Assembly (NCBI GenBank): GCA_903813345.2
Contig: CAIIXF020000011.1
Span: forward strand, 22,053,754 to 22,117,753
Direction: 5' to 3'
Origin: Owenia fusiformis
Lineage: Eukaryota; Annelida; Polychaeta; Sabellida; Oweniidae
DNA: 64,000 nt
Of the stretch, positions 53,315-64,000 are shown piece after piece. The notes below the pieces were generated by a model. That model saw only the letters and a program-made list of their open reading frames with translations, was not told where the DNA came from and searched no databases. Numbering within the stretch: position 1 is the first letter of the stretch; every line of letters begins with the position of its first letter. The translations under genes were made by a program, and so were the position numbers.

Positions 53315-55389
53315 CTAGAATGTTAATAGTGGTGGTGTTACACAGGGAGGCACTTTAGGTGTGTTCTTGTTTGTCGCAACTCCATATAAGGGTTTGATTT
53401 GGGTTTCATTTTAGGAACCATACTGAGCAGGGTATGGAGAAGATTTATCAGGGTATTTACTAGACTGCACTAGTCTTATTTTAAGGGAGATTCAGAAAGT
53501 AGGGTGTACATTTCATATTGGAGGGTTCCATGTTTTATAACTCGAATATGGGAGGGGGGGGGGTCTGTCTGATCTGGGCTTTTACTGAATGGTTTTCTAT
53601 TTGGAAGAATTTGTAACCCATTTTAGGTTAATGATGTTATAAAATGCAGAGATGATATAAAGTTAAAGGGATTAAAAAATTAAAATAAGTAGATGCAAAA
53701 AGCATATATATTATTTATACTGGTTAATAAAAACACAGAATAAAATCCTGTGCTTTCAGTTGATGTTATAGATTAAGTATCAGTCATTCATATTACATAT
53801 CAATTGATAATAGGTTATAATGTTGAGAAAGGTAAGGCTATTCATTGGTTAACATACTCAAGACAAGATAATATTTTAGGGAGTCAGGGTTGGGTAGAGG
53901 GAAAATAGAATAAATTGATTGAGGCCTAATTGGTTACAATCCTGTGATGTATCTTCTACAAGACCATATGGTTAGTACATCAAGCAGCTACATTTGCACT
54001 GATTGCCTTATATGGACATTTGTGTTGATTTCCTTATATGGATGACTATATATTGTATGCTTTGAGGATTATATGAACGTGTAAATCTAGCTGCCTCAAT
54101 ATTAGTACAGTATTAATTGTCAAATCACTTGGTGTTACCCAGAACATAAGGACCTGGATCTGTCTGAATTCCCCAAATCAAAATTTGCCCTGCATATTGC
54201 TCAAGTCAGTTTCCAACTCATAGTATATGATGATGAAGAAGTCGAGGATATATCTGTATGGCTATATCGCTATTCTAGAGTATATTTCATGCAGTGCACT
54301 TGATCTGGTAATAAAGTATCTTTTTTAAGTCTATTTTAGGGTCGTTGTGATAATCGTTAAATCAAGATTTAGTAAATTACGATAATGTTGAGAGCTAAAG
54401 CTAAATTGAGTATTTCTGGCTTGGGCAAGCTTTATTTAAAGTACAATGTATATATCGCCATTTTGTCCAGATATTTAGATTCTGGGTAAAACAAGTGATT
54501 TGTCAATGTTTAGTGTATAGTAGTAGTTCATAACCATGTGAGCAGTCACAAGCACATTGGCATCTCCTGAAATGTCTGAAACAAAGCAGCAGTGTGCAGT
54601 TAGCACCCCTAGTAACAGTAACCATAGAAACGGGTCTATTTCCATGACAAAGCAAAATAAGGAACTCACTGTTTTTATAAGGAGTATCAATTTAAAATTC
54701 CAAGTACATGTATTCAATCAAAGGACATGTAATTGGAAGTCCATATTTTGCATCATAAAAGTATAGAACTATTTCTTCTGGCGGACTGTTATAAGGATGT
54801 GTTAGGGTGCACTTAGGTTAGGTGCACGCATGGGCATGCAGTTGTCTCATTCCGCCAACATCATGTGACATTTACTAGATTCTAACAGCCAATGAAAACA
54901 AAGCAAACTCCACAGCATATCTCTGGGTGCATTACACAGCACAACCATATCATAATATCTACAGGGATGGTATAGTGTGACATATGTGATATTTAGAGAA
55001 ATGTGTACTAAACTATATTCAACTTTGAAGAAAATTTTGATCATGTTGATAACATTGACCATCTTGATATTATGAAGAGGTATTCCAGCCACACACGTTT
55101 TCATTGCTTGTTTGAAAAATCAGCTGTAATCACCCATTGTTCTGTCAACCAATCAAACAATTGATTGTTCATCCAATCAATTTATTGATGAATGAACCGT
55201 TTAATCAACAGAACTTTTAAAATGCCTATACTGCACATGTAATTTAAACGAGGACACATTTTCCTCAATACATGTACTGTACATGAATTTTGCTAAATTC
55301 AGCAAATGTATTAATAACATGGGTGAATTAGCCATCGTCACATGATGTTACAGCACAATGAGGTCTCGGAGACATGTACGCATTAGTAC

Positions 55390-55559
55390 CTCGGTACATT
55401 TGAGGCATCTTGGTGCAAATTTCGCCTCATAACAAGGTATACAGACAACTCCGTCCTCCCTGGGGATGAAGCTCTGGGCCCCAATGGGGTTGTTACACTC
55501 TTTGCAAGTGAAACATTGCTCATGAAATTGCTGGCCTTTATAATCATATTTCTTCATTC
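55390..55559 (-). CDS. Lmpt: LIM gene, LIM3 alternative exon a
   Basis: GTTTTCAG acceptor, GTACTA donor, 170 nt, phase 1 to 0. MKKYDYKGQQFHEQCFTCKE, CNNPIGAQSFIP, GVVCIPCYEAKFAPRCLKCTE. The usual tryptophan before the zinc histidine is phenylalanine here (QQFHEQC). It is the first version after LIM2. Confidence 0.88.
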
Positions 55560-55889
55560 CTGAAAACATCAAGATTTCATGAAATTGGATGGACATAAAT
55601 AGATATTCATTTTCAGAATACATACACCTTAAATATAAATATACTGTTCATAGAATATACAAAATATATTTGTGAATTCCTTCCTTCAAAAAACATGTAT
55701 AAAGGATAATATTTTTAGATTTGGAAATGGATCAATTACAATCTAAAATAATTGCATGATATCACTATTAACGAATTGTCATAAATAATATCTTAGAATT
55801 TTCATTATTATAAGAAAATATATTAATATTTTGATAATCCCCATATCAGTATACATATCAATTATGACATCATAAATCATGTGACATAC

Positions 55890-56064
55890 CTGCTCTAAAG
55901 ATGTCACCACATCCATCACAGCGAGCGGCAAAGTTCTGGTCGTGGCACTCGGCACAGAAAAGTTTCTCATTCTTTGACGCGAAAGGCTGATCGACCAATG
56001 AGACATCACACTTGGAGCAGTGGAAACACTTCTCATGCCAATGTTTCTCTTTGTAGGAGAGATC
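55890..56064 (-). CDS. Lmpt: LIM gene, LIM2 exon
   Basis: TTTTCTAG acceptor, GTATGT donor, 175 nt, phase 0 to 1. DLSYKEKHWHEKCFHCSKCD, LVDQPFASKNEKLFCAEC, ARCDGCGDIFRA. The split glycine codon at its donor continues as GMKKY or GKKKF in each LIM3 alternative. Confidence 0.9.
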
Positions 56065-56705
56065 CTAGAAAACATGGATGACAAATATGTGAATTTATGA
56101 CATACTTTTCCTTTTTTTCAGATTGCTTTCTATATTAATATACATTTTGAATCATTGATTTCTGTTTTGTGTTTTATGTTCATGCCAAAATGAAATAGCT
56201 AAAATTGGTTGGTAACTACAAATGGTTTTGGTCTTAAGAACTGGGCAGTATTCACCAACAAGTATTGCTGGTTCAACCTCTCTATAGTGAACACCTTTAT
56301 GATGACATATAAGTGGACACACTGACAGTTTCATAAAGGAGAGGTCCTGGTAACATGGGCATCAATGGGGTTGTAACCAAAAAGGGACAAAATGGGTTAA
56401 CATTTCCATGTGTTCATTTTAGATAGGTGTCACTGAACTGAACTGGATCATAGTTCTGTTAAAACAATTCAATTCGTCTTATTTTATACTTGTATACGAC
56501 ATTGATTGACATGAATAAGACATATATTACACTTTATGTAAAACCACATTTCATTAGCAGGTACTGGATTTCATCTTGGAACTCGCCCCTTACAACCCTA
56601 AGGTTAGGAAGTCCAAAATGAAGTAAAAAAAACACTCAAGACTCAATAAAAGTCAGAAATCAGCGATACAAAATATAGTAATTAATAAGCAAGAGACCAG
56701 TTTGA

Positions 56706-56786
56706 GCACAGGCTGTGTTATAAAATAGGCACCCCCTCTACTCTTACTATTAAGTGTAGAGGGGGTAGTATTATACAGCCTGTGGG
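56706..56786. repeat. Imperfect 80-nt hairpin
   Basis: CACAGGCTGTGTTATAAAAT and ACCCCCTCTAC on one arm pair with GTAGAGGGGGTAG and ATTATACAGCCTGTG on the other, around a small AT-rich loop. It is intronic to the LIM gene. The size fits a miRNA precursor, but a MITE remnant is equally likely. Confidence 0.6.
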
Positions 56787-56989
56787 CCTGTGGGCCTAAG
56801 GGATAGTAGACAGTGGATCCGAAAATGGCCTATGGTAGTTTCCGATAAAAGCATAAAATCTAAAAACAATTACTTGGGTGGTACAAACTTGGGGACTGAA
56901 AAACATCAAAACAAAAATTACAATTACAACTCAAACTTTTTGATATAAAACGGGGTTGGACGTGAATTTCAAATTGGCAGTATTGTCAC

Positions 56990-57031
56990 CTGACCCGCTG
57001 GTCCTCCATCTTTGGCCTTGTGTGCAACGCT
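56990..57031 (-). CDS. Lmpt: LIM gene, 42-nt microexon between LIM1 and LIM2
   Basis: ATATTTTCAG acceptor and GTGACA donor enclose 42 nt in phase 0-0, encoding SVAHKAKDGGPAGQ. Both neighbours also meet at phase 0, so inclusion adds 14 residues within LIM2 between its first two cysteines (CEEC) and the zinc histidine (HWHEKC), lengthening the finger loop. The donor is weak, fitting a cassette exon. Support is splice sites, frame and composition only. Confidence 0.6.
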
Positions 57032-58264
57032 CTGAAAATATCAGAGAAAATTTGTTTTAATGCCCAAATCCCAGATTAATTACTGATGAGAAATACCTTA
57101 TATATAAGGGACTACATGAGGTATATATGAAGTCTATATGAAGTTTATCCAATGTCTACCTGAGGTCTATGTGGTAATACACTGAAAATGATGAGCTTAT
57201 AAGAAACATTGCCAAAATAGCAATGCCTAAACAGTATGCACTTGGCTTGTTTTAGCTCTTAAAGATGTTGCATAAAAACAAGGCATTCCTTGAGACCCAT
57301 GAGTTCAAATTGAGGAGAGGAAATAAATGCTACAAACATTTTTTGGTATTTTGGGTGATCTTAGGTTATACAATGATTAAAGACTGGCATTTAAAACAAT
57401 TGAAAAACAAATATTTTCGTGATGCAACCAAGACTGCCTAAAAGGATCTAGATCTATTAAACTTCCAATAAATCTCAAATAGATCGTTAACAGTTACATA
57501 GGGCTATATCAGAATGCAATTATTCATTCTTATTTTAAGATTGACCTATACAAAACTGGCATAAGAATCCTATATGCTGAAGACTCGCTAAGTAAGATCA
57601 TAATCTCCTTCGATCTTGTATAATAGGTCTTATTTTAGTTAAAGTGTTAAAGTTAGTTTCTATATAGGAAATGGCAGACAGATTTACTGCTAAAAAACTG
57701 GAGATTGGCTCAGAATCCCTAGGCCTTCAACGGTAAAATATTGCGGCAAGTAAAGATTACCTGTGGTAAAGTAAGTTACGGAAGCAAAACCATCTTGTAG
57801 CTAGTTACGCATAGTTTGATCTCAAATGGATGAAATTTCCTCTGATGTTCTTCATACTTGCTTACAAGTTGGGAAATTAAAGATGGATGTACCTTTCAAT
57901 AGAAATATCTTACAATTCCACTCATCACTTGAATATTCCTTTTAAATCTGAAAAATGCTGAAGATATTGATAATCTATTTGTTTATCACATTTTGTTTAT
58001 CACATTTTACACAGTGATCTCCCATGAGAGCAAGTGGGCGCAGCAACCAGTTGAAAATCTGAAAATTATATGCCCCCCTCCCCCGTCAGTTGAAAATCTC
58101 TGCACCCAGCCAAAAGTGTGAAATATTGAGATATTTTGACCAAAAACAGATAGAACGAGGATATAGCACCTAGATGAGAAAATATCCGGAGAGATCCCTG
58201 TAACGCCATTTTACCCTATACACAGAGCAAGCCAGCTTTTTTTTGTTTTACCCGGCCAACATAC

Positions 58265-58465
58265 CTTGGAATCAGTGCCGATGGTAGCTTTGCACTCCTC
58301 ACACGTGTTAGCGAAGGTTGCCTCGTAACATACAATACAATATGGCTTCTCCTCACGCAGGATGTAACGGTGACCTGTTAACGATTTCTCACACTTGATG
58401 CAGGCAAAATGGCCCTGATGGAAGTCTTCATCCATGGCTTTAGTATACTCCCCAGAGAATATCAA
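58265..58465 (-). CDS. Lmpt: LIM gene, LIM1 exon
   Basis: TATTTCCAG acceptor, GTATGT donor, 201 nt, phase 0-0. LIFSGEYTKAMDEDFHQGHF, CIKCEKSLTGHRYILREE, KPYCIVCYEATFANTCEEC, KATIGTDSK. The last CEEC pair starts LIM2. The first finger of LIM1 must come from an upstream exon right of the window or not recognised here. Confidence 0.9.
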
Positions 58466-59201
58466 CTGGAAATACACAATATGTGAAGATAAATAATCAA
58501 GTCCATATGTATATCTAGTACATATTAAAATCACTTAAATAGTGTATGTAAGAGTGACAAAGGCGCCCAAATAATCTATGTGAATAAAATGAAAATATAC
58601 ATTTTCCTGGTTTGCTTTGAAACATTTCCTCAATGACATTTTACATATCCCTAATAATTGCAATCGCCTGACTAAAAGATCGTGATAGAACAACATATAA
58701 TACATGAACATATATGAGAACCTAATAAACAATACCATGACATGCCAATTATCTAGTTCAAAATGTCCAATTTACTGTAATATGTATTGTGAAAGAGTTT
58801 GGTTTAGTATTCCATTCTGTCAAATGATACAGCTAGCTTCCTTAATTAATCTGCAAAATCATGCTAATCAAAGTTTGCTAATTTCAAAATTACATATTAT
58901 ATTATTCCGAGTGTTAAAATATGATGTTTTACCTTTAATTAAAATCCAACTGTACGGAGTGATACTCTAAACATATTTTTTATCACATTTATTTATCATT
59001 AACTTTCAAGGGCTTGTTTCATAATCATATATTATTTAATAATTGAAGTTTCCAATGAGAATATGTATGACAAAAAAGGAACTTTAAGTTTAAAGCCCAC
59101 ACCCAACATGTTCAGAATTTACTGATCTCAAAACATTGGAACAAAAAATAATGAATTCAAATCTACATATATTACATAATCATGATTTTAAGTATTTTCT
59201 T

Positions 59202-59577
59202 GACATTGTCCCTTTAACATACTCAGTGACGAGTCTATTCCAAATAAAAACACACAGGTAGTACATGATTGCAATCTGTATATATATTTGATTAAATTTT
59301 TTTACCAATTTGACCTAGACAGTCAAGCAGTCTAACAGGAGTGTTTATTTAGATTACAACACATTTAACATTATATTCCAGCCCTAAAACACATTGTCCC
59401 TTTAACATACTGAATGACGCTATATTCCAAATAAAAACATATGGGTACTTGATTGCAATCTGTATATATATTTGATTAAATTTTTTTTATCAATTTGACC
59501 TAGACAATCAAGCAGAGGAACAGGAGTGTTTATTTAGATTACAACACATTTAACATTATATTCCAGCCCTAAAACAC
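59202..59577. repeat. Tandem duplication, two copies of about 187 bp
   Basis: CATTGTCCCTTTAACATACT starts each copy (59202 and 59389). AATCTGTATATATATTTGAT and ACAGGAGTGTTTATTTAG recur in both, with small indels. Confidence 0.85.
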
Positions 59578-60071
59578 CTCATGTCATCTACTACAAATAC
59601 TTCCACATTCCAAACATGTGTATGTCAAATTTCAATTAAAGGGCCTCATCCCATAATGCTGATACTAAAGCAACCAAAGTTCTGAACACAATGATCTGGA
59701 ACATTTAGTTTATCATTTAATTGTTGACTTAGTTAGTTTGAGACTATCTTCATCACTTGTTTTTATAGATAATACACATACATGTATACTATATATTTAT
59801 TATATAATAAACTGGTAAATTGTTTTTGAGCTAATGAACTAATCTTATAATAGCCTTAGAGAATGAAATGCTACAAAATGACTCATAATCAAATATATTT
59901 TTGGCTCTATAAGTTTAGAGATAACATATTGAGGAAATATGTTTGAAATATGTATAAACAGTTAGTTGGGAAATGAAAATATGTGTTCAACTGTGAACAT
60001 GCAGTAACCATGTGCTTCTGTAGATAATATTATAGTAAGTGTTGTGTAGATATCGGATTATTTTGTATTTG

Positions 60072-60262
60072 TACAGTAATACCTGTCTAAGTAGAACACA
60101 TTTGGTACTTCGAAAGTGTTCCACTTGGGAGATGTTCCGCATATACATATATAAAAGGTTAAAGGTTCATTTATCATTCATTCATGTTAAAGGTTCATTT
60201 ATCATAAAGTCAGTTTGTCTTGGGACTCTGAAAAGTGTTCTAGTAACAGTGTTGCACTACTA
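60072..60262. mobile_element. TACAGTAAAACC-type MITE, decayed copy
   Basis: Begins TACAGTAATACCTGTCTAAG with GTGTTCCACTTGGGAGATG inside. The right terminus is eroded. Confidence 0.5.
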
Positions 60263-61029
60263 ATTGTAGACTTTCTTCATTAACTCTTCAAAACTTAAAG
60301 GGTATTAACTCTTAATCAGAGTACAAAGCTCTCCAAGCTCTTGAAAAGGGTATCAGATGCACTCTCCAATTTCATAAATCTCCTAAATCTCATCTACCTG
60401 GTTAAATTTAGATTCCACACAGGAAGATACAAAGAGTGCCATAGATCATGATGACTAATCGTATTTCACCTTGAAGGGTCTGCTGGATGAACTGAATTGT
60501 GGGTTCTATATACTATTTTCTCTCAGAACGAGAACAGAGACTCCCACCATAAGATCCAGATAAAGAAACAAGAGAAGAGGAAATGGCTTTTGCCAACTGC
60601 CTCTCAAAAGGGGGCTTCAACTGATATTTTACCGAACTAAGGATTGACAAAATAATGTTAAAGTAACTACTGAAATTAGTCAATCCAAACAAATAATTCC
60701 TGGACTCTATGTTGGTAGTGTTTACTGCTTACTTCTGGGATTTGTGGTAAAAAGGGAAAAGAAGGATGGGCTCAATAGGCAAGTTCCTCTGGAGTGTTGG
60801 TCAATAAAGATTATTATAGGCAAAAGTATTCATGGGGAGACCTATCACAACAAGGTAGAATGCCCATTCTGATTCATCAGAGTCTCTCAAAACATAGGGA
60901 AAATGCTCTCTATATAACAATACCTCCATGAGAGTTTTTAAAACACGTGAAATGGCAAATATGTTGATTTCCCATTATGATAGTCATTACATCTCCTTTA
61001 GTGTTGCTTCAAGAGCCTGGCCCCCTTAT

Positions 61030-61068
61030 CTACTTCAACAACTCTTGTTGAAGTAGGGGGGGGGGGGG
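61030..61068. repeat. Perfect 12-bp hairpin followed by G13
   Basis: CTACTTCAACAA and TTGTTGAAGTAG form a perfect stem with a CTC loop (61030-61056), directly followed by a run of 13 G (61056-61068). Confidence 0.85.
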
Positions 61069-61831
61069 TTACATCTCCTTTATTGCAATGAAAAACATCA
61101 GATTCTCTTGATTGCCAATTTTCAAAATCTCCGATCAGAACCAGTCTTCAACTCAGAGAGTGCAAGACATACTGTAGGATATAAAGGTAATTTGGCAAAT
61201 ACAGGTATGTGTGAATTAACTGATAGACACAACATTAAATACTGCAGACAGTCCGCAGAATCCATCCCTAGATTCCAGGCTGAAGTATAGTGGTGATGCA
61301 ATGTTCGTATGTTTCCTTGAAATATGTTGATAAATTGAAAGACAATTACAACCATCAAGCAACAAACCATTCCTTTTCCTCATAATTTCTAATTTTACCC
61401 ATTATTCATTCCTCTTTTTAGTTTATCAAACAAGAAATGATCTAACCACATCAACATTTTTACTTGGGCTTATGAATAGTGCTGCAGCTAGAACTTAACC
61501 TTGGGTATCAGAGACTAGTATACGAGAAGAAGGTGAAGCTCTCTTTTGAAGGAGTAAAACCAAACTACTGAAAAGGATAAGTTAGAACCTACTTGTACAA
61601 GATTCAGGTAAATCAAAATAAACTTAGAGTTAATCAGTTGGAATTACCTCATTAGATTCTTCAAAATGTCAATTATGCCATAATTGTCTAGAAATCTTGC
61701 TTTAATATTTCCTTTATATGAATGATAATTCAAAGTAGTTGTAGGAATTATGAGAACAGAAAATTAGAGGTTGTTGAACTGGAAATCTAAAGCAAATACA
61801 GAATTTATTATGTCATATGGAATCATATATA

Positions 61832-62026
61832 TGCAGTAAAATCTGTCTAATTTGAACAACACTGGGACAGCTAAATCTGTTCAGATTGACAGGTGTTCAC
61901 TTTTCGATTTTTTTAACATAGAAGTCTATAATTAAATTTGTAGATTGCAAAAATCAGACCAAAATAAAGTGTTCACAATGAAAGGTGTTCTGATTTGACA
62001 GGTGTTCAGATAAAGGTTTCACTCTA
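61832..62026. mobile_element. TACAGTAAAACC-type MITE copy
   Basis: Left TGCAGTAAAATCTGTCTAAT, inner TTCAGATTGACAGGTGTTC twice, right AAAGGTTTCACTCTA. About 195 bp. Confidence 0.6.
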
Positions 62027-63210
62027 ATGTCATTTTTTACACTGCATGCATGACTTTACATACTGTAGATCAACTTAATAATACTCTGAAATCCAGTATA
62101 CAATATATTGCCAATGATCTAATTAAAGGAATATCACTAAAAATGGAATAAAACTAGTAGCCCATCTCATAGCCCAGAGTCTCAATTCAAAAACACAAAC
62201 GTTTTAGGATATACAACATGCAGAACCAGGTATTCTACGATAGATTGGCTCAACACTTAGTTCACAATAGTAGAAAAAGGTTGATGTGGCGTGTATGAAG
62301 ATAATAATGCACTTTGCTAAGCTGTTCCACTTACATTTACCAAACCGCAGCCAAAAATATCTTACAAATCTCGGTCAGATTCAGAAAACTCACAATTCAT
62401 CAGTTTCACTATAAATGGCTATAGCTGCGGATTTGTAATTTCTATTCAGCTATCTTGTTCAGTACAAGATGTGTGATTTGTGGACAATCTTTACTCCCAA
62501 GCAAAAATAAAACATTAAGACAAATCATTGGAAAGTCTGATCATTAATCAATATGGACTTATTCATTCATGGTAGTGCAAAGTGATGCCATAATTGCACC
62601 AACAAACTTCAAGAAATAAAGATTTCTGGTAGATATTCACTGAGATATTAAATAAATAAAAAAACCTGGTTCTACCCATTGTGATACACACAACCACTTT
62701 GTCTGGAACGTCCCAAAGAGTGGTAGATATGTTTAACATTATTGCTTTCATAAGAGTGGTCTTGTAAACCAGAATGGGTTCTACCCTTAAAATGCCTCTG
62801 GTAACTAGTCTATGGTCCAGGTAAAATACAGTTAAATCTATAAATCTGAACACTCTCTAATCTAAACATCTCTCTATGTCTTTTTTCAGCCCAATTTTTC
62901 CAATCTACAGTGGACTGCCATTTCAAAAACCTCGAAATGTGAACGCCTGCCAATCTGGATCGTTTGGTCCCAGAACAGTTCAGATTAGACATGTTTTACA
63001 GCACTTACTTTACCTTAATTTGCTTATAGAAAGCTTCTTAGCTAATACTACAACTTTGATAAGATGAACAGTCCCTACATACAATCTTTCCATACCAGTC
63101 TACTCTATTAACAGATCTTTCATTAGCAAATTGAGTGATTTACATTCTTGGACTTATGGAATATAGGTAACCTTCTATGCTTCAAACACCACTTCACCAC
63201 TTTTAATGCG

Positions 63211-63300
63211 AGTGGAACACTGAGATCAAGTGAAACACTGAGATCAAGTGGAACACATAGATCAAGTGGAACACTGAGATCAAGTGGAACACATAGATCA
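63211..63300 (+). repeat. 18-bp tandem repeat, five copies
   Basis: The unit AGTGGAACACTGAGATCA, alternating with ACATAGATCA endings, is followed at 63332-63355 by a GATGAT microsatellite. The open frame through it is incidental. Confidence 0.85.
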
Positions 63301-63983
63301 TTTTCTTCAGTGACTGTTGCTTGCTTAACTAATGATGATGATGATGATGATGATGAATGCCATTTCTGATTTAAGTTTCAATTGTTTGACTACTGAATAT
63401 AATTGAGAGAAATGGCACCATGTAAGTGGAACATCCTTAATTCTGCCAAAAATGTTCTACTTGCAAGCTGTTCCATTTACTGAGGTTATGACCCAAGTAT
63501 GTACATGGATTTCAGTTTCACTTTTTGATCAATTGACTTTCTAATTCCGTACTGTTTACCTCTCTTTATTTTCAAATTCACTATTTCATGTCTCATTTTG
63601 GCATGTAACAGTAACACTAACACTAACAGTAGCAGTACATAACCCATCTGTGATAACATACCATTTTTTACATATAATACCTGGAAGTCTAATGCACGAC
63701 TTCAAAAAACTCCTTGATCGGAGGCAACATAGCAATCCATTTACTTTACATTTTCTTGAGCTGTGCGATGGGTTGAAGATGGAATGTATATGCACTAACA
63801 TTGTATCTAATAATACTTGCCAGTGGTAGTACTAAAATTACATGTGATATCATTTAGTCTTGTATGAAATGTTTCTTTTATATTATTTCATGTTAGATTT
63901 GATTTCTCAGTGCCAACTCAGTAACAGTGTTCTGTCATAACATTATTTCACAATAAATGATTCATAAAATAAACAAATACAAG

Positions 63984-64000
63984 GGCTGATCAAAAAGTTT
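63984..64000. mobile_element. Possible mariner-type terminus cut by the window edge
   Basis: GGGCTGATCAAAAAGTTT resembles mariner inverted-repeat starts such as the GGTCGTTCAATAAGTTCC terminus at 24954. Only the first bases are in the window. Confidence 0.3.

Larger units (their letters stand above)
45265..58465 (-). other. Lmpt: Gene span: Limpet/FHL-type LIM-domain protein (3' part)
   Basis: Exons on the minus strand from 58465 to 45265 spell out tandem LIM domains whose order and sequence match the four-and-a-half-LIM (FHL) / Drosophila Limpet family. The first exon here supplies the second zinc finger of a LIM whose first finger is upstream, outside the window; its LIFSGEYTKAMDEDFH start suggests the long, PET-type N-terminus known for Limpet/LIM-9. 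One LIM3 exon, LIM4 and the final exon give 293 codons in window and the frame closes exactly. FHL proteins are muscle and focal-adhesion scaffolds and transcription co-factors. Alternative exons are described separately. Symbol given by family resemblance only. Confidence 0.85.
58466..64000. other. Upstream intron/intergenic region, no exon recognised
   Basis: No LIM- or PET-like coding on the minus strand and no other supported gene. Contains tandem duplications, three or more MITE copies and simple repeats listed separately. It probably belongs to a long intron of the LIM gene. Confidence 0.5.

Noticed and set aside
54475-54717. 80-codon minus-strand frame with an internal hydrophobic stretch (FLWLLLLGVLTAHC)
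   Set aside because: It looks like a signal peptide, but the methionine has upstream residues in frame, there is no donor in a sensible place and no second exon; probably chance in intronic sequence.
51182-58465. Reading the LIM gene as a protein with all LIM exons in series (seven LIM domains)
   Set aside because: Exons at 55390, 53145 and 51815 all enter in phase 1 and leave in phase 0, so serial inclusion gives a stop or frameshift. Alternative use is the only in-frame reading.

Overview
The window is eukaryotic nuclear DNA from an invertebrate. The sequence is AT-rich, genes are split by GT-AG introns, intergenic and intronic space is crowded with small DNA transposons and minisatellites, and the gene families are animal ones. 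A lophotrochozoan, probably a mollusc, is my best guess. That rests on a multi-module EB/EGF-like receptor, a SUEL-lectin/CUB surface protein and an abundant MITE with TACAGTAAAACCT-like ends. It is inference, not proof.

Layout. (1) 1-2520: the 5' end of a small secreted-protein gene on the minus strand (TATA box, untranslated exon, signal-peptide exon); the rest lies left of the window. A mariner-like remnant and a foldback element sit in its intron. (2) 4776-32286, plus strand: a long gene of 22 phase 1-1 exons, each encoding one six-cysteine EB/EGF-like module, followed by a linker exon, a transmembrane exon and a long cytoplasmic-tail exon. The signal-peptide exon was not found, and the first module (4776) is 10.8 kb from the second. 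Inside that gap, on the minus strand, are three tandem paralogous 125-codon genes of a family I do not recognise (8310-10363) and a 3.1-kb transposon with a hAT-like element nested in it. (3) 33.2-36.2 kb: a 23-bp minisatellite split by two transposon insertions. (4) 36935-41526, plus strand: a complete 702-residue protein, signal peptide-SUEL-CUB-Thr linker-SUEL-CUB-mucin linker-GPI-like tail. (5) 58465 down to 45265, minus strand: the 3' part of a Limpet/FHL-type LIM-domain gene, tail-to-tail with gene 4; its 5' exons lie right of the window. (6) 58.5-64 kb: intron or intergenic sequence with repeats only.

The most interesting signals concern splicing. The LIM gene has three consecutive 170-nt exons (51815, 53145, 55390) that are alternative versions of one LIM segment. 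Each enters in phase 1 and leaves in phase 0, so only one can be used per mRNA. The gene also has a 42-nt in-frame microexon and an alternative proline-rich last exon. In the EB receptor gene, two tandem arrays contain splice junctions. A 75-bp unit repeated about 13 times carries the 5' splice site of the third module, each copy in frame and ending at the same phase. A 37-bp minisatellite ends exactly at the 3' splice site of the ninth module, and many of its units carry the same acceptor-like sequence.

Exon boundaries were read by eye from splice consensus and reading frame. No transcript evidence or database search was available.
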